Shown here: one piece after another, positions 1 through 9,540 of the stretch | How the letters are laid out: the number at the start of each line of letters is the position of its first letter | How positions within the stretch are numbered: the stretch's first letter is position 1 | Source of the DNA: Babylonia areolata | Lineage: Eukaryota; Mollusca; Gastropoda; Neogastropoda; Buccinidae | Assembly (NCBI RefSeq): GCF_041734735.1 | Contig: NC_134878.1 | Coordinates: 33,106,134 to 33,170,133, forward strand | Reading direction: 5' to 3' | Length of the DNA: 64,000 bases | Program-made: the position numbers and the translations under genes | The notes under the pieces: generated by a model | Database searches by the model: none | What the model saw: only the letters and a program-made list of their open reading frames with translations | Told to the model about the DNA's origin: nothing

Positions 1-553
1 GTTTGTGGCAGTCAGCTGAATATAAAATATTTAGAAATAAGATTAACACTGGTTTATATACTAGCTCAATATGTGAGTGATTAATTTCTGTAAGTTTCAT
101 TCTCAAACTCAGTGTTGACCTTAAGCGTAGGGGCATTTTCTTTCCTGACCCATGCAAATGAGCGCCTGAAGGAGCTGTCTGTCTGCTCTTCCAAGGTAGG
201 CTGCTGCTTGTGCAAATGACTACATTATTTTGTAAAGTGCTTGGTTTGGTCTCTCTGACTGAAGATAGGAGCTATATAAAGTCCCAACAGTAACAATAAT
301 AATAATAATATGCAAATGGATCATGTGAAAGAGGAAGCCAAGAGAGAAAACAAAACAACGAAAACAAACTTGCCACAACTGAGTTTTTTTGTAAGAGAAA
401 GCGAAGAGAGAAAACAAAAACAAAGCAAAAAAAACCTTGCCACAACAACTGAGTATAAGGTGAAGAAAAGAAAAAATCTGCAGCAACACACACACACATA
501 CACACAAACGAACACATACACACAGACACACACGATGAACAGAACCACCATAC
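1..553. other. Intron or flank left of FN3-gene exon 4, no gene seen
   Basis: Non-coding on both strands as far as I can read. It holds a short AAT-type triplet run near 293-310, A-rich stretches and a degenerate CA-rich tract at about 485-533. It lies just downstream (minus strand) of the exon 4 donor at 553-552, so it should be the next intron of the FN3 membrane-protein gene. Confidence 0.5.
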
Positions 554-812
554 CCAAATATGCGCTGGATTCTCTGGCGATGGCGGTGCTTCTTCCAGAC
601 GTAGTAGGCAAAGAGGCCAATGATCATGACGCCGAACATGGCGAAGAACACGCCCAGGGCCATGTCCATCATGGAGAAGTCGTCTGAGGCTGTGGTGACC
701 TTGACCGGGTGCTGAGACACCTCTTTGTCGTCGTCGTTGTTCTTCCGCCACTGCTGTCGTCGCCGCAACTTCTCTGCGTGCTCCTTCACCTCCTCCTCGC
801 TGCAGGGGTAGC
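554..812 (-). CDS. FN3-type membrane protein, exon 4: membrane segment and start of cytoplasmic tail
   Basis: Encodes residues ~135-219 of the predicted protein. An acidic/basic stretch rich in E, K, R and D (starting PCSEEEVKEHAEKL) acts as a juxtamembrane stalk. A hydrophobic segment of ~22 residues follows (ALGVFFAMFGVMIIGLFAYY, about 185-204), then a strongly basic stop-transfer run (KKHRHRQR), as expected for a type I single-pass protein. On the minus strand the acceptor is CCTCAG before 812 and the donor is GTATGG after 554. The exon starts with two bases that complete the G left by exon 3 and ends with two bases of a codon, so the protein continues beyond the window. A second AG 13 bases further in could also be used but breaks phase with exon 3. 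I do not recognise a family for the tail. Boundaries come from phase and consensus only. Confidence 0.6.
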
Positions 813-879
813 CTGAGGTGTGTGGGGCAACATTTCTTGCTTGTAGTTGTACAAATGTGAGAGGTCTGTGGGACTGGGT

Positions 880-910
880 TATAATAATAATAATAATAAT
901 AATAATAATT
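880..910. repeat. (AAT)n microsatellite
   Basis: About ten uninterrupted ATA/AAT triplets in intron 3 of the FN3 gene, 70 bp upstream of the exon 4 acceptor. Confidence 0.9.
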
Positions 911-998
911 TGGGGTTCCCACAAATGTGGCCAAACAAATTCCACACTTTTTTCATACCTTTTCCAGAAAAGAATGAAAATTATCCATACCAAAGACA

Positions 999-1776
999 TA
1001 CTGACCAGTGACAATTCAATGGAGTTGGAAGTGAGGGTTACATTATACTGAGAGTGTGACGGTTTTGTTGTACTGAACAGTGACAAAAATCAGTGGTTTG
1101 GGAGGTGAGGGTTTCATTGTACTGACCGGTGACAAAATCAGTGGTGTTGGAGGTGAGGGTCTCACTGAGTATACTGACCAGTGAAAAAGTCAATGGTGCT
1201 GAAGGTGAGGGTTTCATTGTACTGACCAGTGACAAAATCAATGGTGTTGGAGGTGAGGGTCTCACTGAGTATACTGACCAGTGAAAAAGTCAATGGTGCT
1301 GAAGGTGAGGGTTTCATTGTACTGACCAGTGACAAAATCAATGGTGTTGGAGGTGAGGGTCTCAGTGAGTATACTGACCTGTGACAAAGTCAATGGTTTT
1401 AGAGGTGAGGGTTTTACTGAGAATACTGACCAGTGACAAAGTCAATGGTGTTGAAGGTGAGGGTCTCACTGTACTAACCAGTGACAAAATCAATGGTTTT
1501 GGAGGTGAGGGTTTCATTGAGTATACTAAGCAGTGACAAAGTCAATGATGCTTGAGGTGAGGGTTTCACTGAGTATACTGACCAGTGACAAAGTCAATGG
1601 TGCTGAAGGTGAGGGTCTCACTGTACTAACCAGTGACAAAATCAATGGTTTTGGAGGTGAGGGTTTCATTGAGTATACTAACCAGTGACAAAGTCAATGA
1701 TGCTTGAGGTGAGGGTTTCACTGAGTATACTGACCAGTGACAAAGTCAATGGTGTTGGAGGTGAGGGTCTCATTGC
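999..1776 (-). repeat. Minisatellite made of exon 3 end plus splice-donor copies
   Basis: About 15 tandem units of 50-57 bp. Read on the minus strand, each unit contains the last ~40 bases of exon 3 (encoding roughly ETLTSNTIDFVTG) followed by the first ~12-17 intron bases beginning GTCAGTA. The right-most unit is the true exon end, with its donor at 1734-1733. Most other units keep the GT. About two have lost it, several read GTTAGTA, and one reads CAG|GTCAGTA, closer to the general donor consensus than the real one. Units alternate between a short form and a form with an extra TATACTCAG-type segment, which suggests dimer-level expansion. Confidence 0.85.
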
Positions 1777-1873
1777 AGGTCATGGAGGCAGTGTAGTTGG
1801 TGCTCCTGTTGAGGGTGCTCAGCTGGATGGTTCTCACATCTGGGTGGATAGCCGCCATCCCCAGCTGGGCCAC
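1735..1873 (-). CDS. FN3-type membrane protein, exon 3: second half of FN3 domain
   Basis: Encodes residues 88-133 plus the first base of residue 134. It carries the C-terminal strands of a fibronectin type III-like fold. The tyrosine-corner pattern L-x-x-x-T-x-Y is present (LNRSTNY, 108-114), followed by an alternating strand with a cysteine (ASMTCNET). Three N-glycosylation sequons are visible: NRS, NYT and NET. The minus-strand acceptor is GGCAG before 1873 and the donor is G|GTCAGT after 1735. The exon starts in phase 0, matching the phase-0 end of exon 2, and ends in phase 1, matching exon 4. Only about ten bases separate the acceptor from a long (TA)n tract, so there is no ordinary pyrimidine tract. 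Confidence 0.6.
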
Positions 1874-1881
1874 CTGCCAGT

Positions 1882-1883
<2 letters not shown>

Positions 1884-1947
<64 letters not shown>
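1884..1947. repeat. (TA)n microsatellite abutting a splice acceptor
   Basis: 64 bp of perfect TA dinucleotides. It ends ten bases from the predicted acceptor of FN3-gene exon 3, occupying the position where a pyrimidine tract would normally lie. Confidence 0.95.
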
Positions 1948-1949
<2 letters not shown>

Positions 1950-2567
1950 ATTATGTCAAACATTTCAGTATGGCTTGCATTTTCAGCCATGCATCATGGA
2001 GAGAGGATATAGTACTGCTTGTAGACTGCACATTACACAACTGGTACAATACAGCACACAATAAACTTCAGCTCCATGTAATGCTCCACTGTTGAAACAA
2101 GTGAAGATAATGATGATTTGTCCGTGCGCATGATTTTAAATCGGATGCTCTCTCACTGATACATATTCATGAGCACACTTGCATTCAACTACACACAGAC
2201 ACTCACAACAACAGTTTAAAATGATGATAACAGGTCTGTATGCATGCTTTTACACTGCATGCTCTCTCACTTTTCACACAGACAATTTATGTGTGTACAC
2301 ACTTGCATTCAAATGCAGATACTAGTTTTACAGTATGAAGGGGAAGAAAACTTTTTCTGTATAAATAATTCCTTTCAATGCATATCAGAATGACAAAAGC
2401 TTTGTTTTGTCATCAAGACAGCCCTCCAAACAATTTGTTTTATCATTAAGGCACGGTATAAGAATTAATAAAACTTTGTCTTTGCTCCTGAGATATAGTG
2501 CAAGTTATGGCAAGACTGAATAGTCATTTAGAAATGTGTTCATGTCTTTAATTTCTTATCAAGTAGA

Positions 2568-2937
2568 CTGCTGGCCTAGTGGCAACATATCCACCTAGGA
2601 AGCAAGAGAATCTGAGCGCACTGGTTCGATTCCCACACTCACCAGTATTTCCCCCTACTCTTCAAGACCTCGAATGATGGTCTGGACACTAGTCATTATG
2701 ATGAGATGATAAACCAAGCTTCCATGTGCAGCATGCATTCAGTGCAAGTAAAAGAACTCACAGCAACAAAAGGGTTGTCCCTGGCAAAATTCTGAAGAAA
2801 AAATCCACTTTGATAGGGAAATAATAAAAAAACTGCAGGCAGAAAAAATGGTGGCGCTCTCAGCGTAGCAACAAGCTCTCCCTGGGGAGAGCAGCCCAAA
2901 TTTCATGCAAAGAAATACAATACATACTATAGAAAAG
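2568..2937 (+). repeat. SINE family B, near full-length
   Basis: The tRNA-like head has an A-box-like GGCCTAGTGG segment and a B-box GGTTCGATTCCC. The body is shared with copies at 3567-3988, 34018-34342, 40426-40785 and 62579-62957: a tggtctggacactagtcat block, an acaaaagggttgtccctggc block and a ctctccctggggagagcagc 3' block. Divergence among the copies indicates an old family. It lies in intron 2 of the FN3 gene, antisense to it. Confidence 0.75.
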
Positions 2938-3067
2938 AATAAATCTTCTTAAAAGTGAACTAAACAGTTGACCTCAAATATTGCATTCTGTATAATTTTT
3001 GAAAAAATGTTAGACCATCTTACAGTAACAAGTAACAGTTAGCAAAACAAAAACGATTTGTTATATT

Positions 3068-3459
3068 ACTACTTCTGCTTCTTCATTCGTGGGCTGCAAC
3101 TCACATGTTTACTCATATGTACACGAGTGGGCTTTGACATGTATGACTGTTTTTACCCTGCCATGTAGGCAGCCATACTCCGTTTTCAGGGGTGTGCACG
3201 CTGGGTATGTTCTTGTTTTCATAACCCACCGAACACTGACATGGATTACAGGATTTTTTTAACATGCATATTTGATCTTCTGCTTGTGTATACATACACG
3301 AAGGGGGTTCAGACACAAGCAGGTCTGCTCATGAATATGCTGACCTGGGAGATCAGAAAAATCTCCACCCTTTACCAACCAGGCACCGTTACTGAGATTC
3401 GAACCCAGGACCCTCAGATTCAAAGTCTAACACTTTAACCACTCGGCTATTGCGCCCGT
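3068..3459 (-). repeat. SINE family A, full-length
   Basis: The head lies at the right end: read on the minus strand it starts GGGCGCAATAGCCGAGTGG, with an A-box, and a B-box GGTTCGAATCTC follows. The body contains a conserved ataacccaccgaacactgac block and a catgtaggcagccatactcc block (plus-strand sense). Its end reads gggctgcaac with cttcttc at the far end. Relatives lie at 17499, 17998, 28907, 36000, 41142 and 63069. Confidence 0.8.
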
Positions 3460-3566
3460 AGGTCATGTTACAAATATTACTATTAAATTGGTATCTATAA
3501 AGTCCTAAAACTAATGAAAGTTGTACATTCCGTTCTGTGAAGAATCAAAATCTAAACAGCTATATT

Positions 3567-3988
3567 GTATTGTATTATATTTCTCTTTTTATCACAACAG
3601 ATTTTTGTGTGTGAAATTTGGGCTGCTCTCCCCAGGGAGGGCACGTTACAACACTACAGCGCCACCCTTTTTATTTTGTATTTTTTCCAGCATGCAGTTT
3701 TTTTTGTTTTGTTTCTTTTTTGTTTCTGTTTTTCCTATTGAAGTGGATTTTTCTACAGAATTTTGCCAGGAACAACCCTTTTGTTGCCATGGGTTCTTTT
3801 ATGTGTGCTTAGTGCATGCTGCACACAGGACCTCGGCTTATCATCGCATCCGAATGACTAGCGTCCAGACCACCACTCAAGTCTAGTGGAGGGGCAGAAA
3901 GTATTGGCGGCTGAGCCGCGATTCAAACCAGCATGCTCAGATTCTCTCACTTCTTGGCGGACACATTACCTCTAGGCCATCACTCCAC
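3567..3988 (-). repeat. SINE family B, antisense copy next to FN3 exon 2
   Basis: The same body blocks as the copy at 2568, in reverse orientation and with the head at the right. The copy ends only ~27 bases inside the intron from the exon 2 splice donor (4015-4014). The retroposon therefore sits almost at the 5' splice site of a coding exon without touching it. Confidence 0.75.
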
Positions 3989-4015
3989 TGTATGCGGTGA
4001 ATTTAAAATTCTCAC

Positions 4016-4236
4016 CTGTGAATGCTGGTCCATGTATGTGATCTCACAAGACATGCAATGGGACGGCCCAAACAGTGCAGGGAAGCCATCGGTTGACGAA
4101 TTCCAAGCGAAGATGACCCAGTCATCGCATGACTGCTGAAGACTGATCACAAATGGCTTTGGAACCGTTGTACCTTGACTCTCCCCATCTTGCTTGCTCA
4201 AGGCTTGGACAAGGCACAGAGTTTGCAGGCAGGCTA
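4016..4236 (-). CDS. FN3-type membrane protein, exon 2: end of signal peptide and first half of FN3 domain
   Basis: Encodes residues 15-87 with two preceding bases that complete a Leu codon begun in exon 1. The first ~11 residues (ACLQTLCLVQA) finish a hydrophobic signal sequence, with a plausible cleavage after VQA. The FN3-like part starts near TTVPKPFVISL, has the usual core tryptophan (IFAWNSS, W58) and a sequon NSS, and ends in a cysteine-containing strand (CMSCEITYMDQ). Both splice sites are strong: a pyrimidine-rich acceptor ending CACTTTCAG before 4236 and CACAG|GTGAGA after 4016. With exon 3 the domain is about 100 residues, normal for FN3. The family is not recognised beyond one FN3 domain plus one membrane span, and a cytokine-receptor-like or adhesion role is only a guess. 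Confidence 0.65.
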
Positions 4237-6179
4237 CTGAAAGTGAAACATGAGGCAATGTATCAAGTTATTCTGGCAAAAGAACAACTGTCTTGGTGAT
4301 TAGGAAGCAAGAACTGAATAAATAATGACATGTTTTCTGTAGTGTCAATAAAAGAAAGCACCTTTCCAAATTTGATACATTATTGTGCTGTTTTAGTAAA
4401 TAACACTACTTAGCTATTTACGAGAACTGAGAAGGTATACTTCTTTTTTTCCAAAAGAGGTGAATTTTGCCCTTGCCACAGCGTAATTCTAGGTTTCTAC
4501 AAAAAGTGTATAAACTGAGTTATGGCCACATGAATTTCATAAATTTCTTCTCAATCTTCATACTTGGCTTGGCCTGGGTTCTGATGAATGTATGTTGTCC
4601 AGCGATAACTGTTACTTATCACTTTTTTTTCAGTTGCATACAAATGTATGCATGTCGAGTGAACTGATGTTTGATATTGTCCGAAGCACAATCATGTGGC
4701 TTTGTTGCTTTTTTGTTTGTTTGTTTGTTTTTTTATTTTTATCATAAATTGGTCCATTTTTTTATCTACTGTTTGGCACAGAGCAAAATGTAAAATCAGT
4801 AAACTGAGAAAAAAACCCTGCTCAGCTGTCAGTGTTACTTTATCAGTTGTGACTGATTGACAAAGAAGCTTTGAGATAGTGGTCAATAATAGTACCAGCC
4901 CAACAACAGACTATTGAAGGTCATCGTATCAGTGCTGTGATCTGGTTAGACAGACATATACTGATATAGAGTAGCCCACCAGTGTTTTCGTAGGAGCTGC
5001 AAGTAGAGCTCCTATTGTGACCTAAAGGCAATGATGGAGTGAAGGATCCGCCTAGTTTGACCTTAATGATAGATAAAGCACTCGGAAAGAAGAGCCACTG
5101 AAAAGGTAAAATCAATATTTGTAGTTGTCCAGTACTACACGAGTAATATATATATTGTCTTAGACTGGATCTCTGTAAATAATTACTGAAAAAAATTACC
5201 ATGATCAAAAGACATACCAGATACCTAACCAAAACAACTTCAAAGACAAAAAAGGTACCTAATCACAAAACTCGAAGAAACCTAAAATCCAACCTTGTTT
5301 TTAGATGATTTGTGGGTTCCCTCTACCTTTTTTTCTGTGTCTGTCCACCTGCTTGTCTGTCTGTGCATCTGATGTGTGTATATCACTATATGTGTGTGTG
5401 AGGTGGGGATGGGGTGGGGTGGGGTTGGGTTGCGGCGCATCGACTTTATGTTCAGGCTGCGATGTTCACACTTTTTTTTTCTTCCTTATTTCTCATATGT
5501 TATTTTCTTTTGTTTGGATCTGGGTGGAATGGCAGTGAAGGGTGGGGTATTCATGAAATAAGGATGTATGGATTTTTTTCATTGATTTCCTTTCCTTTTG
5601 CTCACTTTTGCTTCTTTAAATTTAACTTGACTTCCACTTTAGGGCAAGGGCTGGATGTAAAAAAAAATAAATAAATAAAATAAAATTTAAGTTGGGATAC
5701 GGTTAAGTATGTGTAATTGAATTAAAAGGGCAATTTCAGAAATAAAGACTGGTTCGATGAGATGAGAAGATAAAGGCACAACTATCAGAGAAACACCAAT
5801 TGTTCAGAGCACACGGGAAGATTCTCACATCACAAGCAAAAGAAGATGCCTTAGTTTGCCAGTGCAAAATGGAAAAAGCAGAGGAAACTCCGTGAGATGC
5901 AACAAGGCCGATGAAATCCAGGCTATGCAAACAGTCATGAAACCAAGAGTTTCAATGATGCTTTAAAGGTTGTAAATGGACCTCATATCTCTCTCTCTAT
6001 TCATTATTATCTGAATGAATGTGTGTCTGTGTGTGTGTGTATGTGAAAGAGGATTCATGTCATGGATAGTATGTTTTCATGACATATGACAGTAACATCT
6101 GAACAGAATCATGTTTATGGATGATGAGCTGCCAGAAATTATATGTGAAATTTAAGAGAGCTTATTTGTTTCACCCCAG

Positions 6180-6216
<37 letters not shown>

Positions 6217-6973
6217 TTTTAATGTGGCATTATGATAGTTATGATTTGTGTTATATACTTGTGTATAGTTTTTAGTAGTTATTCCCATTAATATTTCATT
6301 ATTGTCTTTCTCTTCTCTTGTGAGTATTTGGTATATAATTTATAATAATAATATATAATACAACTACAAGGAAGAGTGCCTTAGCTCTTCTTGCTGTTGT
6401 TTTGAAGTAATTTTATTTGGAAGGTATGTATGCATGCATATTAGTGTGTGTGTGTGTGTGTGTGTGTACGTGTGTGTGTGTGTGTATGTTATTTCATTTT
6501 TTTGATTTTTCACTTTGTTATTAGACATGTAATGTGTGTGTGTGTTTGTGTGTGGGATATGGAGATAAGGATGGGGATGGTGTTTAAAGAAGGCTATAAA
6601 AGGATAAACCTAATTAATAGAATCAACAATCCATAACTATATGTGTAACAGCAGTTAACAAGCACAACAAAAAATTAATTAAATATCTGTAGACCGTATC
6701 ATAGAAACAATCCGATCAGACAATGTAAGAGGTATTCAGCAATTTCAAACAATAATAAATGGCTGGACATGATTTCTTCTATGTTTAGTTCTGAAAATCA
6801 CAAACTTTACATGACTTTGGAAGTAACCCGACACAAAAAGTAAAATAAAATATGGTTTTGTGCAATTTGTTTACCACATACACTGAAAATGTTTTTCCTA
6901 AACTAAAACTATCTTTAAAGCATTCAGTCTTAGTCCTTGATGTTGTTGGTCTACTCTAGTGGTTAGGACCTCA

Positions 6974-7015
<42 letters not shown>

Positions 7016-8140
7016 GTTTTGGTGTGGGGGAGGGAATTGAGAGAACATGTGTGAGTCACCACTGTTTTCTTTATATTAATGCTGAGTGGCTGGTGATAGA
7101 ACATAATATTAATATTTCTTATGCACATCAAAGTCTTCTATTTCAAGCCAATAAAGAGTCTTAGTCAACTGCCAAAACAGCTGCTGTATAGACAGATGAG
7201 CCAGGGCAAATGCTCAGTTGGGGGACAGAAGTTCAAATGTTTTAAAGACTGACTCAAAGTGTCCCTAAATGACCTCAACATCGATCCCAGTTGCTGGGAA
7301 TCACTTGCTCTGGACTGCCCAACCTGGCTAGGGAAGATCAGTGAAGGGACATTTGCAGCAGAAAACAGGCGCACCGCAGAGACTCGTGCTGGGAAACACC
7401 ACACAAAAGACACAAGCTACCTCCACTTCCACTGCAGCACCTACCATATCCCACATGTGGGCAAGCTTTACAGGATTGGCTTCACCCATCATCTCAAGAC
7501 CCACAGTCACAAATCCTCCAACTGACAGTGACACTGTAAATATTGGATGATAACAGCTATCAGTATCAAGCACTTAACTCGAAAAGTGTTTCATCTGCCT
7601 TTGTCCCAGACGTGTGGAGTCTGACCCATAAACTGATAATGTTTTATTATAGTGCACGTCTTGTATGACACCATTTTATGATAAGGAAACAGTGTGAAGT
7701 GAAACGAGTGCAACAAATAATTTGAATATGTACCTGAAAACAGTAGAGATATGTTTCGTAACATGACTGTCTTTTCCCAGTCAACTTTTGGGTGACTTTA
7801 TCTTAAATACTGATCGTTACATCCTCCATAATCTCTGCTGCGTCGCCGTATTTCTTCAGGTGAATGATAAAATGGATCCAGTTTTTGCAGCGCGGTTTCA
7901 ACAACAAAATTGGATCACGTTAGACCCCTACCTCCAAAAAAAACCCAAATAAAGTGGGTTTCCCACTAGATCTTTTTTCACAAAGCCGCAGAATTATTAT
8001 ACAGTCCATATAATATTCAATCTACAGCTTTCTTCACTGACACCACCAAGAAAATGCGAGCATGTCAATAAATAATCATCATCCAAAATTCGTCACTTTT
8101 ACTTCGGCCGCCATGATTGTTTATAATTCGCTCTTTTCAC
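4237..8140. other. FN3-gene intron 1, mostly non-coding
   Basis: About 3.9 kb between exons 1 and 2. It contains T-rich and GT-rich runs (5390-5430, 6445-6486, 6976-7011), a (TA)n run at 6180-6212 and one RTE-like LINE tail (7205-7530, entered separately). I see no further convincing exon. Confidence 0.5.
7205..7530 (+). mobile_element. RTE-like LINE, 3' tail remnant
   Basis: The translation resembles the extreme C-terminus of the large ORF at 30042-33392: a SLNDLNIDPSCWESLALDCP segment parallels SLKAFDINPDSWEESAVDRN, with a tryptophan and an EANR-like stretch after it. The final part has a degenerate zinc-finger-like end, LKTHSH, where the intact copy has HLRTH. It is 5'-truncated, and only the last ~100 codons are left. 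It is clearly a different subfamily from the intact copy. Confidence 0.6.
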
Positions 8141-8240
8141 GTAGAAACAACGAAAGAACCAACACAAGAAGGGACGTCATTCTTGACCGCGGCAAGGACA
8201 AAATCTGGAAGTAAAGTGAAATTCAAGGTAACGGGCAAAC
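8041..8240 (-). promoter_or_regulatory. CpG-containing 5' end and possible promoter of the FN3 gene
   Basis: A locally CpG-richer stretch inside an AT-rich region, covering the predicted start codon at 8180. Motifs include CGGCCGCCATGAT (an ATGGCGGC YY1-like core on the minus strand), GACGTCAT (a CRE-like palindrome overlapping the start codon) and GACCGCGGC. No TATA box was recognised. On the plus strand, CAAG|GTAACG near 8228 could be a donor of an opposite-strand exon, so a bidirectional promoter is possible but unproven. Confidence 0.35.
8141..8180 (-). CDS. FN3-type membrane protein, exon 1: start codon and signal-peptide core
   Basis: ATG at 8180-8178 followed by MTSLLVLVLSLFL, a compact hydrophobic signal-peptide core. 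The proposed donor is C|GTGAAA at 8140-8139. It leaves one base (C), which with the TA of exon 2 makes CTA (Leu). The join gives MTSLLVLVLSLFLL followed by ACLQTLCLVQA, a textbook signal peptide. The phase fit and the completion of a hydrophobic core are the evidence. The donor itself is mediocre at +5, and read-through reaches a stop seven codons further. ATG was chosen because it is the first on this strand in the CpG-rich stretch and gives the secretory start the FN3 domain needs. Confidence 0.5.
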
Positions 8241-8310
8241 TTTTATCACTGAAGGGTCTCTGAGGGGGAAAAAAAAAAAGCTCACATAAAATATTTTATG
8301 CGGCATATCA

Positions 8311-8378
<68 letters not shown>

Positions 8379-8382
8379 CTGT

Positions 8383-8429
<47 letters not shown>

Positions 8430-8500
8430 GTTTTTTGGACAATTTCTGATTGCCGTTCATCACTTCAGCGATGCCATCATGAAATCAAAATATTGATGGC

Positions 8501-8562
<62 letters not shown>

Positions 8563-8705
8563 CAAGAACATTAAATTTACCCATGAGGTTGTTAACTCGA
8601 CTCAGTTACAATTGTTTCACTTGTGTGTTTTTGATTCCCGGCCGTCTATTTAACTGACGTAATTAGGCATAGTATGTTAATTAATTTATTCCGACTGCAG
8701 AGACA

Positions 8706-8782
<77 letters not shown>

Positions 8783-8929
8783 CAGTGCGATTCTTTCCTT
8801 TTCGTTCTTGGCCTTTTTTTTGCCATGATACATTTTACATTTTGTTTGTTATATTAGCAGTAACTGCACCCCTCACGCATCTGTAACAACTAAACTAAGA
8901 ATGCTAAGTTATTATTGATGAATAATCAT

Positions 8930-9010
<81 letters not shown>

Positions 9011-9026
9011 CGTAACACACACGGCG

Positions 9027-9114
<88 letters not shown>

Positions 9115-9540
9115 TAGATATATGGCTCTTTCACATGTGTTGATATACAACTCAGAGTTTAAGTACTTCACCTTTGGCACAAAGACGTTCGAGTGATGAT
9201 GTTGGTGTACGTCGTTCTTTCAATCGCCATGATATTTGGGCCTGAGTGGGACATGTAGGATGCCTGTTGGCTTCTTTTTTTTATGATGGGTGGGGGGTGG
9301 CGGGTATGCCTGTTTGTGTATATCATTTTATGATGTATAACCTGACCTGCCGCCGGGATAGTTGTGTTTGTTTTAATTGATATCCAACCGCGATCCTCGG
9401 TGAATGTTTGGTCATGGGTTTGTACCTATTCAAGATGTAGTTAGGTTTGGGCAATTGATGGCTTTATCAGTAGGTTGGCCGATTTTTGTCTGAATCACTG
9501 ATATTTTCATTGACTAGTACATCAAAGAGACAACCATCAT
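8241..9540. repeat. Microsatellite cluster: (GT)n, (CT)n, (AC)n
   Basis: Long near-perfect tracts: GT 8313-8378 and 8385-8426, CT 8504-8555, GT 8708-8780, CT 8934-9007 and AC 9031-9113. Open frames here translate only to repeats such as CVCV, SLSL and THTH and are not genes. The rest (9114-9540) shows nothing recognisable. Confidence 0.95.

Noticed and set aside
4921-5232. Minus-strand frame after TTTTTTTCAG as an extra FN3-gene exon
   Set aside because: Phase and donor do not fit between exons 1 and 2, and exon 1 to exon 2 already completes the signal peptide.
8298-9196. Several 60-120 codon frames on both strands (CVCV, SLSL, THTH peptides)
   Set aside because: Pure translations of GT, CT and CA microsatellites.
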